Source: Stenotrophomonas rhizophila
GTDB taxonomy: Bacteria > Pseudomonadota > Gammaproteobacteria > Xanthomonadales > Xanthomonadaceae
Direction: 5' to 3'
Assembly: GCF_000661955.1 (NCBI RefSeq)
Contig: NZ_CP007597.1
Coordinates: 558,001-622,000, forward strand
Length of the DNA stretch: 64,000 bases
Part shown: positions 15,825 through 25,509 of the stretch, one piece after another
Layout: the number at the start of each line of letters is the position of its first letter
Numbering within the stretch: position 1 is the first letter of the stretch
Made by a program: the position numbers and the translations under genes
Notes under the pieces: model-generated
Database searches by the model: none
What the model was told of the DNA's origin: nothing
The model's input: the letters and a program-made list of their open reading frames with translations, nothing else

Positions 15825-18029
15825 TCAGAACCGATAGCCCACCTCTGCACCGATGATCCGCGGCCGGTCCACCGGTCCGTAGACATTGCCGTCGCGGCCG
15901 AAGGCCAGGTTGTCGAAGATGAGTCCGTTGATGCGGCGCTTGTTGGTGAGGTTGTCGACGTACACGCGCGTGGTCCACGGTCCGGTCTCGTAGCCCAGTT
16001 GCACCCCGATGATGGCCACGGCCGGTTGGAACGCGCGGTTGCGCTCGTCCAGCGCCATGCGCCCGTTGAACGCCGATTCCACCCGCGCGAACACGCCGGA
16101 GCGGTGCTGGTAACGCGCGGCGAGGTAAGCGGTGTACTGCGGGGTGAGCTTGACCTTGTTGCCGGCCAGGCTCTGGTTGTCGCCCACCAGCAGTTTGCGG
16201 TACTGCGCATCCACGTAGCCGGCGTTGGCGGTCAGCGTCAGCCCGCGCAGGGGCTGCAGCACGCCTTCCAGTTCCACCCCGCGCGAGCGGATGGACGCAT
16301 CCGAGCCCACGTAGTCCGACGAGATCGGGCGACCGTTGGCATCGGTGGCCAACTGGATTTCCTGCCAGTTGTTGGACGCGATCTGGAACACCGCACCGCC
16401 GATGTGCCCGCGCCCGCCCAGCACGTTCATCTTGAAGCCTGCCTCATGGCTCCACATCATTTCCGATTCGTAGCGCAGCACCTTGTCGTTGACCACGTCG
16501 TTCTGCGCGGCGGCCAGGTTGAAGCCGCCGGGGATGTAGCCCTTGGCCGAGGCCGCGTAGAACGACAGCGTGTCCGAGGCGTCATAGCGCAGCGACACGC
16601 GGGGCAGGGTGGCGGTGAAGGTATGCGACAGTTCGGCGTCGCGGTAGAACACCAATCCGCCCGGGCCCAGGTCCAGTTCGCCCGCGCTTTGGCGGGTGGA
16701 ACGTCTGGCTTGTTCGTAGCGCAGGCCAAGACTGGCGGTAAGTTTTGGCAGGGCCGGCGGGGTATAGCTGAGCGTGCCGAACACGCTGTAGTCCTGCCCG
16801 TCCGACCCCTGCAGCGGCGCCAGCACGTAGCTTTCCAGCCCGCGCGGCGGGGGCCCGACCCGCGTGCCCAGCACCGAATCCTTGTTCACCCGGTAGGTGG
16901 ACACGCCGCCGATCCAGGTCAACGGCTGGTCATCGAGCGAGCTGAAGCGCAGTTCGCCATTCCAGTTGCGCTGGGCGTCGTGGATGCGGCCGGCCAGCGC
17001 CGGGGTGTTGGTCATGTCGAAGTCGTAGCCGCCGGACGTGTCGCGCTGCTCGCGGTAGGACACCGCCGCGTCCACCGTGCCGCGCGCCAGCTGCCACTGC
17101 GCGCTGGCACCGGCCACGTTCTCGGTCTTGCTGGTGCGCTTGGGCGCGTCGTTGATGTAGGTGAAGTCGCCGGCGTGGCGGCCGCCGTTGTACAGGTCGG
17201 CGTAGCGTTGGTTGTACAGGCCCACGTCCAGCGGCAGGTATTCGTATTCGAACATCCCCGGCGCGCGCGTGCCCAGGTGGTAGGCGATGGCGTTGATGGA
17301 CAGCGTGTCGGTGGGTTCCCAGCGCAGCTTGCCCTGCAGGTAGGTCTCCTTGACCTTGCCTGGGATGCCGTCGAACGGGGTGAGGTTCTTCAGGTGGCTG
17401 TCCTCGTCGGAGGCCATGAACGCCAGCGAGCCGAACAGGCGGTTGCTGCTGCCCAGTGCACCGCCCAGAAAGCCATCCACGCTGGTGCCGTGGCCATTGC
17501 CGAAGTGGGTGGCACGCAGGTTGACCTCGCCTTCGGTAGTGGCCGACGGCGCGCGCGTGCGCACCAGCACCAGCCCCGATTCGCTGTTGGCACCGTACAG
17601 CGTGCCTTGCGGCCCGCGCAGAATCTCGACGGACTCGACGTGGTTGAGCACCGCGTTGCTGAGTTCGCGGAACGGGATGCCGTCGATGTAGACCGAGGCC
17701 CGGTTGACCAGGAACGGATTGGACTCGATGCCGCGGATGGAAATGAACATGTCGCTGAGCTGGCCCATCACGTTGAACTTCACGTTGGGGGCGAGCTTGT
17801 CCAGGTCGCGGAACTCGGTGACGTTGGCCTGCTGCAGGGCGTCGCGGTCCAGCACGGTTACCGAGATGTCACTGCGCAGGTACGGCGTATCGCGCTTGCT
17901 GCCGGTGACCACGATGCCGTCCAGCTCGGTGGCCCTGGCGATGGTGGGCGCGTCCTGCGCGTGGGCAGGGCTGGCCTGCAGGGACGGGAGTGCCGCAGCG
18001 AGGGCGGCGGCAAGTACGGCGTGCTTCAC
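15825..18029 (-). CDS. TonB-dependent outer-membrane receptor
   Basis: The protein has 734 residues if it starts at GTG 18029. That start is preceded by AGGGG and gives an ideal signal peptide (KHAVLAAALAAALPSLQA...AHA). An in-frame ATG at 18059 would add ten residues. A TonB box-like segment (LDGIVVTGSK) comes next, followed by a plug domain with 'RDLDKLAPNVKF' and 'VESVEILRGPQGTLYGANS', and a C-terminal beta barrel ending in GYRF. The plug resembles receptors of the cluster that includes FecA- and BtuB-like proteins. The substrate is not evident. The AraC-type regulator on the other strand starts 124 bases away and probably controls it. Confidence 0.9.
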   Translation of the reverse strand: MKHAVLAAALAAALPSLQASPAHAQDAPTIARATELDGIVVTGSKRDTPYLRSDISVTVLDRDALQQANVTEFRDLDKLAPNVKFNVMGQLSDMFISIRGIESNPFLVNRASVYIDGIPFRELSNAVLNHVESVEILRGPQGTLYGANSESGLVLVRTRAPSATTEGEVNLRATHFGNGHGTSVDGFLGGALGSSNRLFGSLAFMASDEDSHLKNLTPFDGIPGKVKETYLQGKLRWEPTDTLSINAIAYHLGTRAPGMFEYEYLPLDVGLYNQRYADLYNGGRHAGDFTYINDAPKRTSKTENVAGASAQWQLARGTVDAAVSYREQRDTSGGYDFDMTNTPALAGRIHDAQRNWNGELRFSSLDDQPLTWIGGVSTYRVNKDSVLGTRVGPPPRGLESYVLAPLQGSDGQDYSVFGTLSYTPPALPKLTASLGLRYEQARRSTRQSAGELDLGPGGLVFYRDAELSHTFTATLPRVSLRYDASDTLSFYAASAKGYIPGGFNLAAAQNDVVNDKVLRYESEMMWSHEAGFKMNVLGGRGHIGGAVFQIASNNWQEIQLATDANGRPISSDYVGSDASIRSRGVELEGVLQPLRGLTLTANAGYVDAQYRKLLVGDNQSLAGNKVKLTPQYTAYLAARYQHRSGVFARVESAFNGRMALDERNRAFQPAVAIIGVQLGYETGPWTTRVYVDNLTNKRRINGLIFDNLAFGRDGNVYGPVDRPRIIGAEVGYRF

Positions 18030-18081
18030 ACAGAACCCCTGGATGGCGGTGACGGGCACCGCGATGCGAATGATCCGGCAA

Positions 18082-18096
18082 TGTTATGGTGTAACA
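18082..18096. promoter_or_regulatory. Short dyad in the gap between the TonB receptor and araC-type genes
   Basis: TGTTA (18082-18086) and TAACA (18092-18096) are perfect inverted arms around five bases, near the centre of the divergent gap. This is a plausible operator or overlapping promoter element for one or both genes. Confidence 0.3.
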
Positions 18097-18153
18097 ATTG
18101 GTCGCCGCCGCTCCATTCCTGCGCGGACTGCTCCAGAACCGGATCCCCTGCCG

Positions 18154-19023
18154 ATGTCGTCGTTGCGCGCTGCCGCCGAACCCATTCCCCCGCGCCTTCT
18201 CGAGGACGACGGCGGGCTGCGGCCGGACGCGTGTATCCGCAACGCCGACGGCAGCGTCCTGCTGGTCCGCCAGCCCTTTGCCGCTGCCGAGGGACGCATG
18301 GGAGAGGGCAGCGGCGTCCGCATCGGGCTGCTGGTGGGTGGGGGTGGCCTGCTCCACCAGCGCACCGCGCTGGGAACCATCGACGGTCGCTGGCGGGTGG
18401 GCGACACCAACGTGGCCTTGCCGGGCTGCCCCGGCGAGTACCGCAGCCCGGCGCTGAACCTGCTTGGGCTGGTGGTGGACCTGCCGCGTTTCAGGCCCGA
18501 CGCTGCCGCGCCGTTGATGGCCGGCCTTGAGCACGCCGCCGCACGCCTGCATGCCGACCCGGTGGTGGCCGCAGTGCTGCATGCGTTGTGGCAGTGCGCC
18601 GAGGCGAACGCCTGTTCGACGGCATTTTTCGATCATGGGGTGGACATCGTGCTGCGCCGGCTGGCCAGTGTCGGCGCGCCGTTGCCCGCGCGTCGCCCAC
18701 CGGCACGGCCGTTGCCCCGCGCGGAGATGGCGCGCGTGCAGGCGTTCATCGAACATCACCTGGGCGAGGACATCAGCGTGGCCCGCATGGCCCGCGAAGT
18801 GGCGCGGGATGCAAGCGGCTTCAGCCGTGGCTTCACCCGGGCCAGTGGCATGACGCCCTACGCCTACCTCACCTGGCGTCGCATGGAAGCGGCCAAGCAG
18901 ATGCTGCAGGCCGGGCAGCCGGTGACCGTCATTGCCTTGGCGGTGGGCTACGCCAACCCGGGCAAGTTCGCCGCCGCGTTCCGGCGGGTGGTGGGCCAGG
19001 CACCCAGCGCGTGGCGGCGCTAG
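18154..19023 (+). CDS. AraC-family transcriptional regulator
   Basis: The protein has 289 residues starting MSSLRAAAEP at ATG 18154. The N-terminal ~180 residues are a cupin-like sensing domain rich in glycine and valine. The C-terminal ~100 residues hold the two helix-turn-helices of AraC/XylS proteins: 'HLGEDISVARMAREVARDAS' with 'FSRGFTRASGMTPYAYL', and 'PVTVIALAVGYANPGKFAAA' with 'FRRVVGQAPSAWRR'. The gene is divergent from the TonB receptor, which suggests control of that receptor by its transported ligand. Its last four bases overlap the stop of the convergent GAF/GGDEF/EAL gene. Confidence 0.88.
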   Translation: MSSLRAAAEPIPPRLLEDDGGLRPDACIRNADGSVLLVRQPFAAAEGRMGEGSGVRIGLLVGGGGLLHQRTALGTIDGRWRVGDTNVALPGCPGEYRSPALNLLGLVVDLPRFRPDAAAPLMAGLEHAAARLHADPVVAAVLHALWQCAEANACSTAFFDHGVDIVLRRLASVGAPLPARRPPARPLPRAEMARVQAFIEHHLGEDISVARMAREVARDASGFSRGFTRASGMTPYAYLTWRRMEAAKQMLQAGQPVTVIALAVGYANPGKFAAAFRRVVGQAPSAWRR

Positions 19024-20807
19024 CCGGCTTCGTCGGCAGGCGATCCAGCGCGGCAGGCGGCTACCAGGTGGGCGACCGCCTCGGCCAGCATCGGCCGGGC
19101 CAGGTGGTACCCCTGTGCTTCGTCGCATCCCCACAGGCGCAGCAGCGACAGCTCCGCCTCGTTCTCCACGCCTTCGGCCACCGTGCGGTAGCCCAGTTGC
19201 CGCGCAAGCTTGATGATCGCCTCCACTTTCAGCCGCGCGGTGCGTGACTGGGCCATGCCGGTGACCAGGCTGCGATCGATCTTGATCAGCGAAATGGGCA
19301 GTTCGCTGAGGTAACTGAAGTTGCTGTAGCCGCTGCCGAAGTCGTCGATGGCGATGCGGATGCCGGCCGCGGCCATCGCGCGCAGTTGCGGCAGCGCCGA
19401 CGGGTGGCCCTGCAGCCATTCGCCTTCGGTGATTTCCACTTCCAGCAACGACGCCGGCACGTGGTGTGCGGCCAGCTGCGAGGACAGCATGTCCCACAGG
19501 CCGGCATCATCGAAGTCACGCGCCGACAGGTTCAATGACAGGCAGAAGCCGGGCAACGAGTGTTGCCAGCGCGCCAGCTGGGCCAGGGCATGGTCCACCA
19601 CCCAGCGGCTCATCGCCGGCATCAGCGCGGTGCGCTCCAGCACGGGGATGAACTCGCCCGGCCCTACCGGCCCCAGCATCGGGTGCACCCAGCGCAGCAG
19701 CGCTTCGGCAGCGACCGGCAGGCCGTCGCACAGCGCGAAGCGGGGTTGGTAGACCAGGTTGAATTGATGCTGCGCCAGGCCGCGCGCCGCGTCGGAGGCC
19801 AGCCGGTAGCGGCGGCGCAGGCGCGTATCGCGGTCTGCCGAATACCAGCAGCGGCCCGCATCGGTCTGGATGGCGTGGTTCATTGCCACCAGGCATTTGC
19901 GGATCACATCGCCGGTGTCCACCGGCGTGGCCTGGAAATCGCAGACGCCGGCATGGAACTGCGGCGACATCGGAATGCTGCCGGCCAGCAACGGCCGCCG
20001 CAGGCGCTCACGCAGGCGGTCGAGCAGCGCGTCCACCTGCGCGTGGTCCTGGCCGCTGAGCACGAACGCGAAGCGGCTCACGCCCACGTGGTAGGCCGCC
20101 GCCTGGTCCTGCAATACGTGCTGCACGCGCAGGGCGGCCTGCCGCAACAGGGTTTCCACCGGCTTCATGCCCAACGCCTGGCCGGCGTCGTTGGCGCTGT
20201 GCACGTCGAACACATCCAGCATCACAGCGGTGAAGCGTCCGCCGTCGCCGCGCCGCGTCAGCAGGTCCAGATCGGCCTGGAACTGCTGGCGGTTGGGCAG
20301 CCCGGTGACCTGCTCGCGACGGCCCATCGACACCTTCAGTTCCATCTGCGCCATCACCACGCGCGCGAGGGTCTGCAGTTGCTGGGTTTCCAGGGGCGAC
20401 AGCACCCGCGGCGCACGGTCCATCAGGCAGAGCGTACCCAGCGCCAGCCCGGCCTTGGTCACCAGCGGTGCGCCGGCATAGAAGCGCAGCTGCTCTGGCC
20501 CGGTAACCAACGGGTGGGTGGCAAAGCGCGGATCTTCGCGCAGGTCGGCCACCTGCATCACCTGGTCGGACTGGATCGCCCAGGCGCACACCGAGGCATG
20601 CCGGTCGGTGCGATCCAGCGCCAGCCCGACGCGCGAAATGAAGCGCTGGCTGTCGGCATCGATAATGGAGATCAGCGCGATTGGAACGCCGAAGGTGAAG
20701 GCCGCAAGCTCGGTGATCGGGTCCAGTGATTTCCCCAGCGCGGGGTCCATCACGTTCAGGGCTTCGATCAACGCCACCCGATCACTATCGTCGCTTCTGT
20801 CCCACAT
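19020..20807 (-). CDS. GAF / degenerate GGDEF / EAL cyclic-di-GMP phosphodiesterase
   Basis: The protein has 595 residues. A GAF domain covers ~20-155 (FGVPIALISIIDADSQRF, then GAPLVTKAGLALGTLCLMD). The GGDEF domain (~160-320) has GVSRF at residues 242-246 in place of GGDEF, so it should not make cyclic di-GMP. The EAL domain (~340-590) is complete: EALLRW with Glu368, SLNLSARDF, EVEITEGEW, IDDFGSGYSN, LIKIDRSLV, AEGVENEAEL and QGYHLARPM. It should therefore hydrolyse cyclic di-GMP, with the GAF and dead GGDEF parts acting as sensors. It is cytoplasmic, with no membrane segment. It converges on the AraC gene with a four-base overlap. Confidence 0.9.
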   Translation of the reverse strand: MWDRSDDSDRVALIEALNVMDPALGKSLDPITELAAFTFGVPIALISIIDADSQRFISRVGLALDRTDRHASVCAWAIQSDQVMQVADLREDPRFATHPLVTGPEQLRFYAGAPLVTKAGLALGTLCLMDRAPRVLSPLETQQLQTLARVVMAQMELKVSMGRREQVTGLPNRQQFQADLDLLTRRGDGGRFTAVMLDVFDVHSANDAGQALGMKPVETLLRQAALRVQHVLQDQAAAYHVGVSRFAFVLSGQDHAQVDALLDRLRERLRRPLLAGSIPMSPQFHAGVCDFQATPVDTGDVIRKCLVAMNHAIQTDAGRCWYSADRDTRLRRRYRLASDAARGLAQHQFNLVYQPRFALCDGLPVAAEALLRWVHPMLGPVGPGEFIPVLERTALMPAMSRWVVDHALAQLARWQHSLPGFCLSLNLSARDFDDAGLWDMLSSQLAAHHVPASLLEVEITEGEWLQGHPSALPQLRAMAAAGIRIAIDDFGSGYSNFSYLSELPISLIKIDRSLVTGMAQSRTARLKVEAIIKLARQLGYRTVAEGVENEAELSLLRLWGCDEAQGYHLARPMLAEAVAHLVAACRAGSPADEAG

Positions 20808-20916
20808 GCACTGCGCCTGTCGTCCCCTGCCTTGCAGCTACTATCCCGCGCGGCGTGCGCAACGCCCGTGAAGTGCAGCGCATTGCGGCGCGCAAGCATG
20901 AAGCGTTCACGATGGA

Positions 20917-22299
20917 TCACCCCCGCATGGCCCGCGCCAGCACCTCGAACACACGCGTGTCCTGTGCCTGCGCGGCATTGAAACGCAGGAAGCCGGTCGC
21001 ACCCAGCGACGGGCTGAACGCATTGCCGGGCGCCAGCACCACGCCGTCGGCCAGGCTGCGCTGCGCGATGGCTGCAGCGTCCAGGCCATCGGGCAAACGG
21101 CACCACAGCAACATGCCCGCCTGCGGCACGATCCAGGGCTGGATGCCGAGCGTGGCAAGGCGGTCCAGGGTGACGTCGCGCGCGGCGGCCAGGCGCGTGC
21201 GCACGGTCTCCACGTGGCGGCGGTAGCCGCTGTCGGTGAGTGCGGTGAGCAGGATGTCGGCGGCCAGGCGACCGCCGCCGAAACTGGTGGCGATCTTCAG
21301 GTCGGCAAGGGCGTCGATCCACTCCGGTCGTGCGGCGATGAAACCGCATCGCACCGCGGCAGACAGCGTCTTGGAAAAGCTGCCGATCTGGATCACCCGC
21401 GACAACCCGTCGAAGGCGGCCAGCCGCGGCGCGGGGCTGTGTTCGAAATCCGCAAACAGGTCGTCTTCGACGATCACCAGGTCGCTGCCTTCGGCCAACG
21501 TCAGCAGGCGGTGTGCGGTCACCGGCGAGAGCACCGCCCCGGTCGGGTTGTGCAGGCCCGAATTGGTGATGTACAGCCGCGGCGAATGCGCCTGCAGCGC
21601 CGCACCGAACACCCCCACGTCGGGCCCGTTGGGCGTGTACGGAATGCCCACCACCTGCACCCGGTGGGCCTTGAGCAGGGCCAGGAAATTGAAATAGCAG
21701 GGGTCATCGACCAGCACGGTGTCGCCGGGCTGCAGCAGGAAGCGGCAGATCAGGTCGATGGCATGCGAGCCCGACTCGGCCAGCAGGATCTGCTCCGGTG
21801 CTGCGTCCACCCCCTGGCCGGCCAGCCGCCGTGCCAGCAGCTGGCGCAGTGGCGGCAGGCCCAACGGGCTGGCGTAGTCGGCCAGGGACGTGGCCGATGC
21901 GCGGGCCGCGCTGCGCAGGCCACGGCGAATGCCCTCGACGTACATCCAGTCTTCGGGCAACCAACCGCAGCCGGGCTTGAGCACGCGCGCATCGTGTTCC
22001 AGCGATTGCCGGGCCAGCCAGAGCGGGTCGACCTGGCGGTCGCGGGGCGGGTCGATGCCGCTCAGCGCCAGCGGTGCCACCGGTCCGTTGACGTGGAATC
22101 CTGCGCCGGGGCGTGAACTGATGACGCCTTCGGCCACCAGCCGTGCGTACGCTTCCACCACCGTGGACACAGACACCTGCAGGGCCTTGGCCTGGGCGCG
22201 CACCGACGGCAGGCGCATGCCCGGCACGTAGCTGCGGGCGTTGATGCGGGCGCGCACGCTGGCCATCACGGCGGCGATGCGGGTAGGGGGAAGATCCAT
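20917..22299 (-). CDS. MocR-type regulator (GntR winged helix fused to PLP aminotransferase fold)
   Basis: The protein has 460 residues starting MDLPPTR. Residues 1-75 are a GntR helix-turn-helix (YVPGMRLPSVRAQAKALQVS, then VVEAYARLVAEGVI). The rest is a fold-type I aminotransferase domain with DPCYFNF, NSGLHNPTGAVLS, EDDLFADF and the PLP lysine in SFSKTLSAAVRCGF (Lys310). MocR proteins use bound PLP or PLP-amino-acid adducts to control divergent genes. Here the neighbour is an EamA transporter starting 118 bases away, with a dyad between them. The regulator probably governs export of an amino acid or amine. It is longer than a plain aminotransferase because of the HTH. Confidence 0.92.
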   Translation of the reverse strand: MDLPPTRIAAVMASVRARINARSYVPGMRLPSVRAQAKALQVSVSTVVEAYARLVAEGVISSRPGAGFHVNGPVAPLALSGIDPPRDRQVDPLWLARQSLEHDARVLKPGCGWLPEDWMYVEGIRRGLRSAARASATSLADYASPLGLPPLRQLLARRLAGQGVDAAPEQILLAESGSHAIDLICRFLLQPGDTVLVDDPCYFNFLALLKAHRVQVVGIPYTPNGPDVGVFGAALQAHSPRLYITNSGLHNPTGAVLSPVTAHRLLTLAEGSDLVIVEDDLFADFEHSPAPRLAAFDGLSRVIQIGSFSKTLSAAVRCGFIAARPEWIDALADLKIATSFGGGRLAADILLTALTDSGYRRHVETVRTRLAAARDVTLDRLATLGIQPWIVPQAGMLLWCRLPDGLDAAAIAQRSLADGVVLAPGNAFSPSLGATGFLRFNAAQAQDTRVFEVLARAMRG

Positions 22300-22332
22300 G
22301 CCACGGGGTCCGTACTGGGGGTGTGGGCATAA

Positions 22333-22358
22333 CAGTTCAGTGAAAGTGTACTGGACTG
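22333..22358. promoter_or_regulatory. Dyad operator between the mocR-type and eamA-type genes
   Basis: CAGTTCAGT (22333-22341) and ACTGGACTG (22350-22358) form a nearly perfect inverted repeat; one base of nine differs. The spacer is eight bases. Each arm also holds two direct CAGT-like quarter-sites, as is usual for GntR/MocR operators. It sits in the divergent gap, 59 bases before the transporter ATG. Confidence 0.55.
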
Positions 22359-22416
22359 TGTCTGGGGGCGGCAGGCGCCGCGTAGTCCACTGGTGGCCAC
22401 TCTCAGGAACACCAGA

Positions 22417-23280
22417 ATGGATACCACCACCCGGGGCTGGATCAACGGATTCATCGGCGTACTGATCTTCGCCGGCTCACTGCCCGCCACGCGCGTGGCG
22501 GTCGCCGACATCGATCCGACCTTGCTGACCGCCGCGCGCGCGAGCATCGCCGCCCTGATCGCCGCGGCGATGCTGCTGGCGCTGCGCCAACCGCGCCCGC
22601 CACGCACCGCGGTGGCGTCATTGCTGGTGGTGGCGCTGGGCGTGGTGGTGGGGTTCCCGCTGCTCACCGCGTTGGCCCTGCAGCATGTGTCCTCGGCGCA
22701 CTCGATCGTGTTCCTGGGCCTGCTGCCGCTGAGCACGGCGGTGTTCGGCGTGCTGCGCGGCGGCGAACGGCTGCGCCCGGCGTTCTGGGGGTTCTCGCTG
22801 CTGGGCAGTGCCTCGGTTGCCGGCTACGCGCTGCTCGGCGGCGGTGCTGGGTCGTTGCAGGGCGACCTGCTGATGCTGGCGGCGGTGGTGGTATGCGGGC
22901 TGGGCTATGCCGAAGGGGCGCGGCTGTCGCGCACGCTGGGTGGGTGGCAGGTGATCAGCTGGGCGCTGCTGCTGGCGTTGCCGCTGATGGTGCCGCTGAT
23001 GTGGGTGCGCTGGCCGCCCACGTTGGCCACCATCGGCGCGCCGGCCTGGTGGAGCCTGGCCTACGTGTCGGTGTTCAGCATGCTGGTCGGCTTCATGTTC
23101 TGGTATCGCGGGCTGGCCCAGGGAGGCATCGCCGCGGTGGGCCAGCTGCAGTTGTTGCAGCCGTTCTTCGGGCTGGGCCTGGCCGCCCTGCTGCTGCACG
23201 AACAGGTGAGCTGGACGATGCTGGCGGTCACCGTGTGTGCGGTGAGCTGCGTGGCCGGGGCCCGGCGGTTTGCCCGCTGA
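22417..23280 (+). CDS. EamA/DMT-family exporter
   Basis: The protein has 287 residues starting MDTTTRGW at ATG 22417, with AGGA about eight bases upstream. Ten hydrophobic segments in two EamA repeats make it a drug/metabolite transporter of the RhaT/YedA type. Each half opens with the usual motif: 'FIGVLIFAGSLPATRVAV' in the first and 'LMLAAVVVCGLGYAEGARL' in the second. The last segments carry 'GQLQLLQPFFGLGLAALLL', the conserved proline-bearing helix of these carriers. Divergence from a MocR regulator suggests that it exports an amino acid or amine. An upstream in-frame ATG at 22393 has no good ribosome site and was not used. Confidence 0.88.
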   Translation: MDTTTRGWINGFIGVLIFAGSLPATRVAVADIDPTLLTAARASIAALIAAAMLLALRQPRPPRTAVASLLVVALGVVVGFPLLTALALQHVSSAHSIVFLGLLPLSTAVFGVLRGGERLRPAFWGFSLLGSASVAGYALLGGGAGSLQGDLLMLAAVVVCGLGYAEGARLSRTLGGWQVISWALLLALPLMVPLMWVRWPPTLATIGAPAWWSLAYVSVFSMLVGFMFWYRGLAQGGIAAVGQLQLLQPFFGLGLAALLLHEQVSWTMLAVTVCAVSCVAGARRFAR

Positions 23281-23301
23281 GCTGCGGCCGGGCTTAGGGC
23301 T

Positions 23302-23592
23302 CTAAAGACCCACGCCCCCCACCGGCTCGGTCTCGAAGCGTTCGCCGAACCCGGTGATGTGCGGCCGGGCCCTGGCGATCGCGGCCTGTACCGCAGGCAG
23401 TGCCAGCGACGCGCGATGGTGGTCCTGGCTGTCCCACACCTCGGTGATCCAGAGCGCATCGGCATCGGTGGGATCGCGGGCCACCACGTAGCTGCGGCAA
23501 CCGGGCATGGCATCGGTGCCTTCCTGCAGGATCGCGATGACCGCGTCGCGCTGCCCGGGTGCGATCAACATCCTGCCAATCAAGCCGTACAT
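23302..23592 (-). CDS. Antibiotic biosynthesis monooxygenase (ABM)-fold protein
   Basis: The protein has 96 residues starting MYGLIGRM at ATG 23592, where ABM proteins normally begin; an ATG at 23625 would add eleven residues. The sequence has the ABM ferredoxin-like fold pattern: 'GRMLIAPGQRDAVIAIL', 'MPGCRSYVVARDPTDADALW', and 'ITEVWDSQDHHRASLALP' followed by a helix ending 'VQAAIARA'. Small stand-alone members act as quinol or haem-cleaving monooxygenases, or simply have this fold, so the reaction is not certain. It converges on the EamA gene with a 21-base gap. Confidence 0.75.
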   Translation of the reverse strand: MYGLIGRMLIAPGQRDAVIAILQEGTDAMPGCRSYVVARDPTDADALWITEVWDSQDHHRASLALPAVQAAIARARPHITGFGERFETEPVGGVGL

Positions 23593-23839
23593 GCCTGCCA
23601 CCTGCCACGAGGAATCAGCGGGCATCGTGCGCGCGGCGCGCGGCGGTGGTCAACCGGCGTTTGAGCCGGCCCCACCGCTGCGCTATCCTGCGCGCCGCCT
23701 TTGCCCGCCCCGCTGGATTGTGATGACCCCACCCTGATACCGCGTTCACCACGCGCCCGTGCCACTGCCGGGTTCCAGGGAGTGTCCTGTCTTCATCACA
23801 CAGCGCGCCGTGCGTATCGCCGGTGCGCGGAGTCTGCCC

Positions 23840-25318
23840 ATGTCTGTTTCCTACCCGCTGCGCCAGCAATGGCTCGGCAATATCCGCGGTGACCTGCTGT
23901 CCGGTACCGTGGTCGCGCTGGCCCTGATCCCCGAGGCGATCGCGTTTTCGATCATCGCCGGGGTCGACCCCAAGGTGGGGCTGTATGCCTCGTTCTGCAT
24001 CGCGGTGGTCACCGCCATCGCCGGCGGCCGCCCGGGCATGATTTCGGCGGCCACCGGTGCGATGGCGCTGGTGATGGTGGACCTGGTCAAGGACCACGGC
24101 CTGCAATACCTGCTCGCCGCCACCATTCTGGCCGGGCTGCTGCAGGTACTGGCCGGGGCGTTGAAGCTGGGCGTGCTGATGCGCTTCGTGTCGCGCTCGG
24201 TGATCACCGGGTTCGTCAACGCGCTGGCGATCCTGATCTTCCTGGCGCAGATGCCGGAACTGATCGGGCGCTCCTGGCACGTGTGGGCCGTCTGCGCGGC
24301 CGGGCTTGCCATCATCTACCTGCTGCCGCGGGTGACGCGCGCGGTGCCTTCGCCGCTGGTGGCGATCGTGGTGCTCACCGCGCTGTCGATCGGCCTGCAC
24401 TGGGATGTGCGCACCGTGGGCGACATGGGCGCGCTGCCCGACAGCCTGCCGGTGTTCCTGTTCCCCGACGTGCCGCTTACCTGGGACACGCTGCGCCTGC
24501 TGCTGCCGGTGTCGGCCACGCTGGCGGTGGTGGGCCTGCTGGAGTCGATGATGACCGCGCAGATCGTGGAGGACATGACCGACACGCCCAGCCAGCGCAA
24601 CCGCGAGTGCGCCGGACAGGGCCTGGCCAACATCACCGCCGGGTTGTTCGGCGGCATGGGCGGCTGCGCGATGATCGGCCAGTCGGTGATCAACGTGTCG
24701 TCCGGCGGGCGCGGGCGGCTGTCGTGCCTGGTGGCCGGCGTGCTGCTGTTGCTGCTGGTGGTATATGGCGCCGAGTGGGTGCGGCAGATTCCGATGGCAG
24801 CGCTGGTGGCGGTGATGGTGATGGTCAGCATCGGCACGTTCCATTGGCGCTCCTTCCAGGAGCTGCGCCAGCACCCGAAGAGCTCCTCGGTGGTGATGAT
24901 CGCCACCGTGGTGGTGACCGTGGCCACCCACGATCTGGCCAAGGGCGTTCTGACCGGGGTGTTGCTGTCGGCGCTGTTCTTCGCCCGCAAGGTGGGGCGC
25001 CTGCTGCAGGTGGGCGATACGGTGCTGGCCGACGGCACCCGCGTGTACACGGTCAGCGGCCAGGTGTTCTTTGCCTCGGCCGGGCAGTTCGCAGCCAGTA
25101 TCGACCTGCAGCAGGTGCCGGGGCGGGTGGTGATCGACCTGACCCACGCGCACTTCTGGGACCTCAGCGCAGTGGCGGCGCTGGAGCGGGTGGTGGACAA
25201 GCTGCGCGCCCATGGCGCCGAGGTGGAGGTGCGCGGGCTCAACGCGGCCAGCCAGACCCTGGTCGAGCGCGTGGGGCGTTCGACCGGCCACGCGGCCGCG
25301 CGCCCCGGCGAACACTGA
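23840..25318 (+). CDS. SulP-family anion transporter with C-terminal STAS domain
   Basis: The protein has 492 residues starting MSVSYPL at ATG 23840. The first ~380 residues carry 10-12 membrane segments with the SulP signature '[20 protein letters not shown]' and the nearby '[17 protein letters not shown]'. The mid-region '[18 protein letters not shown]' and '[16 protein letters not shown]' are also conserved in the family. A STAS domain follows at ~395-480 ([11 protein letters not shown], then [18 protein letters not shown]). These proteins move sulfate, bicarbonate or dicarboxylates. The substrate here is undetermined; bicarbonate or sulfate is likely. It lies alone, followed after 191 bases by the chemoreceptor gene. 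Confidence 0.9.
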   Translation: MSVSYPLRQQWLGNIRGDLLSGTVVALALIPEAIAFSIIAGVDPKVGLYASFCIAVVTAIAGGRPGMISAATGAMALVMVDLVKDHGLQYLLAATILAGLLQVLAGALKLGVLMRFVSRSVITGFVNALAILIFLAQMPELIGRSWHVWAVCAAGLAIIYLLPRVTRAVPSPLVAIVVLTALSIGLHWDVRTVGDMGALPDSLPVFLFPDVPLTWDTLRLLLPVSATLAVVGLLESMMTAQIVEDMTDTPSQRNRECAGQGLANITAGLFGGMGGCAMIGQSVINVSSGGRGRLSCLVAGVLLLLLVVYGAEWVRQIPMAALVAVMVMVSIGTFHWRSFQELRQHPKSSSVVMIATVVVTVATHDLAKGVLTGVLLSALFFARKVGRLLQVGDTVLADGTRVYTVSGQVFFASAGQFAASIDLQQVPGRVVIDLTHAHFWDLSAVAALERVVDKLRAHGAEVEVRGLNAASQTLVERVGRSTGHAAARPGEH

Positions 25319-25509
25319 ACGGGGTCAGGAAACGGTCCTCAACATCGGCGCGCCAGCGCCGTTATCCAGCTCAATGCCCCGATGTCTGCGATCGGGGCAA
25401 GGGCTGGCCGTGAGTTGCACCGCGCCACCCGGACCGCAATGGACTGCGCGAAGCCGTAGTGGCGCCCCCAGGCGACCGCTGATCCGACCCTTTTCCCGGA
25501 ACCGCCCCC

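Noticed and set aside
15816..18530. 904-residue open frame on the plus strand
   Set aside because: It lies antisense to the TonB receptor gene, is rich in histidine, arginine, valine and glycine without domains, and arises from GC-rich codon structure.
23615..25315. 566-residue open frame on the minus strand
   Set aside because: It is antisense to the SulP gene, histidine- and glutamine-rich and without recognisable domains.
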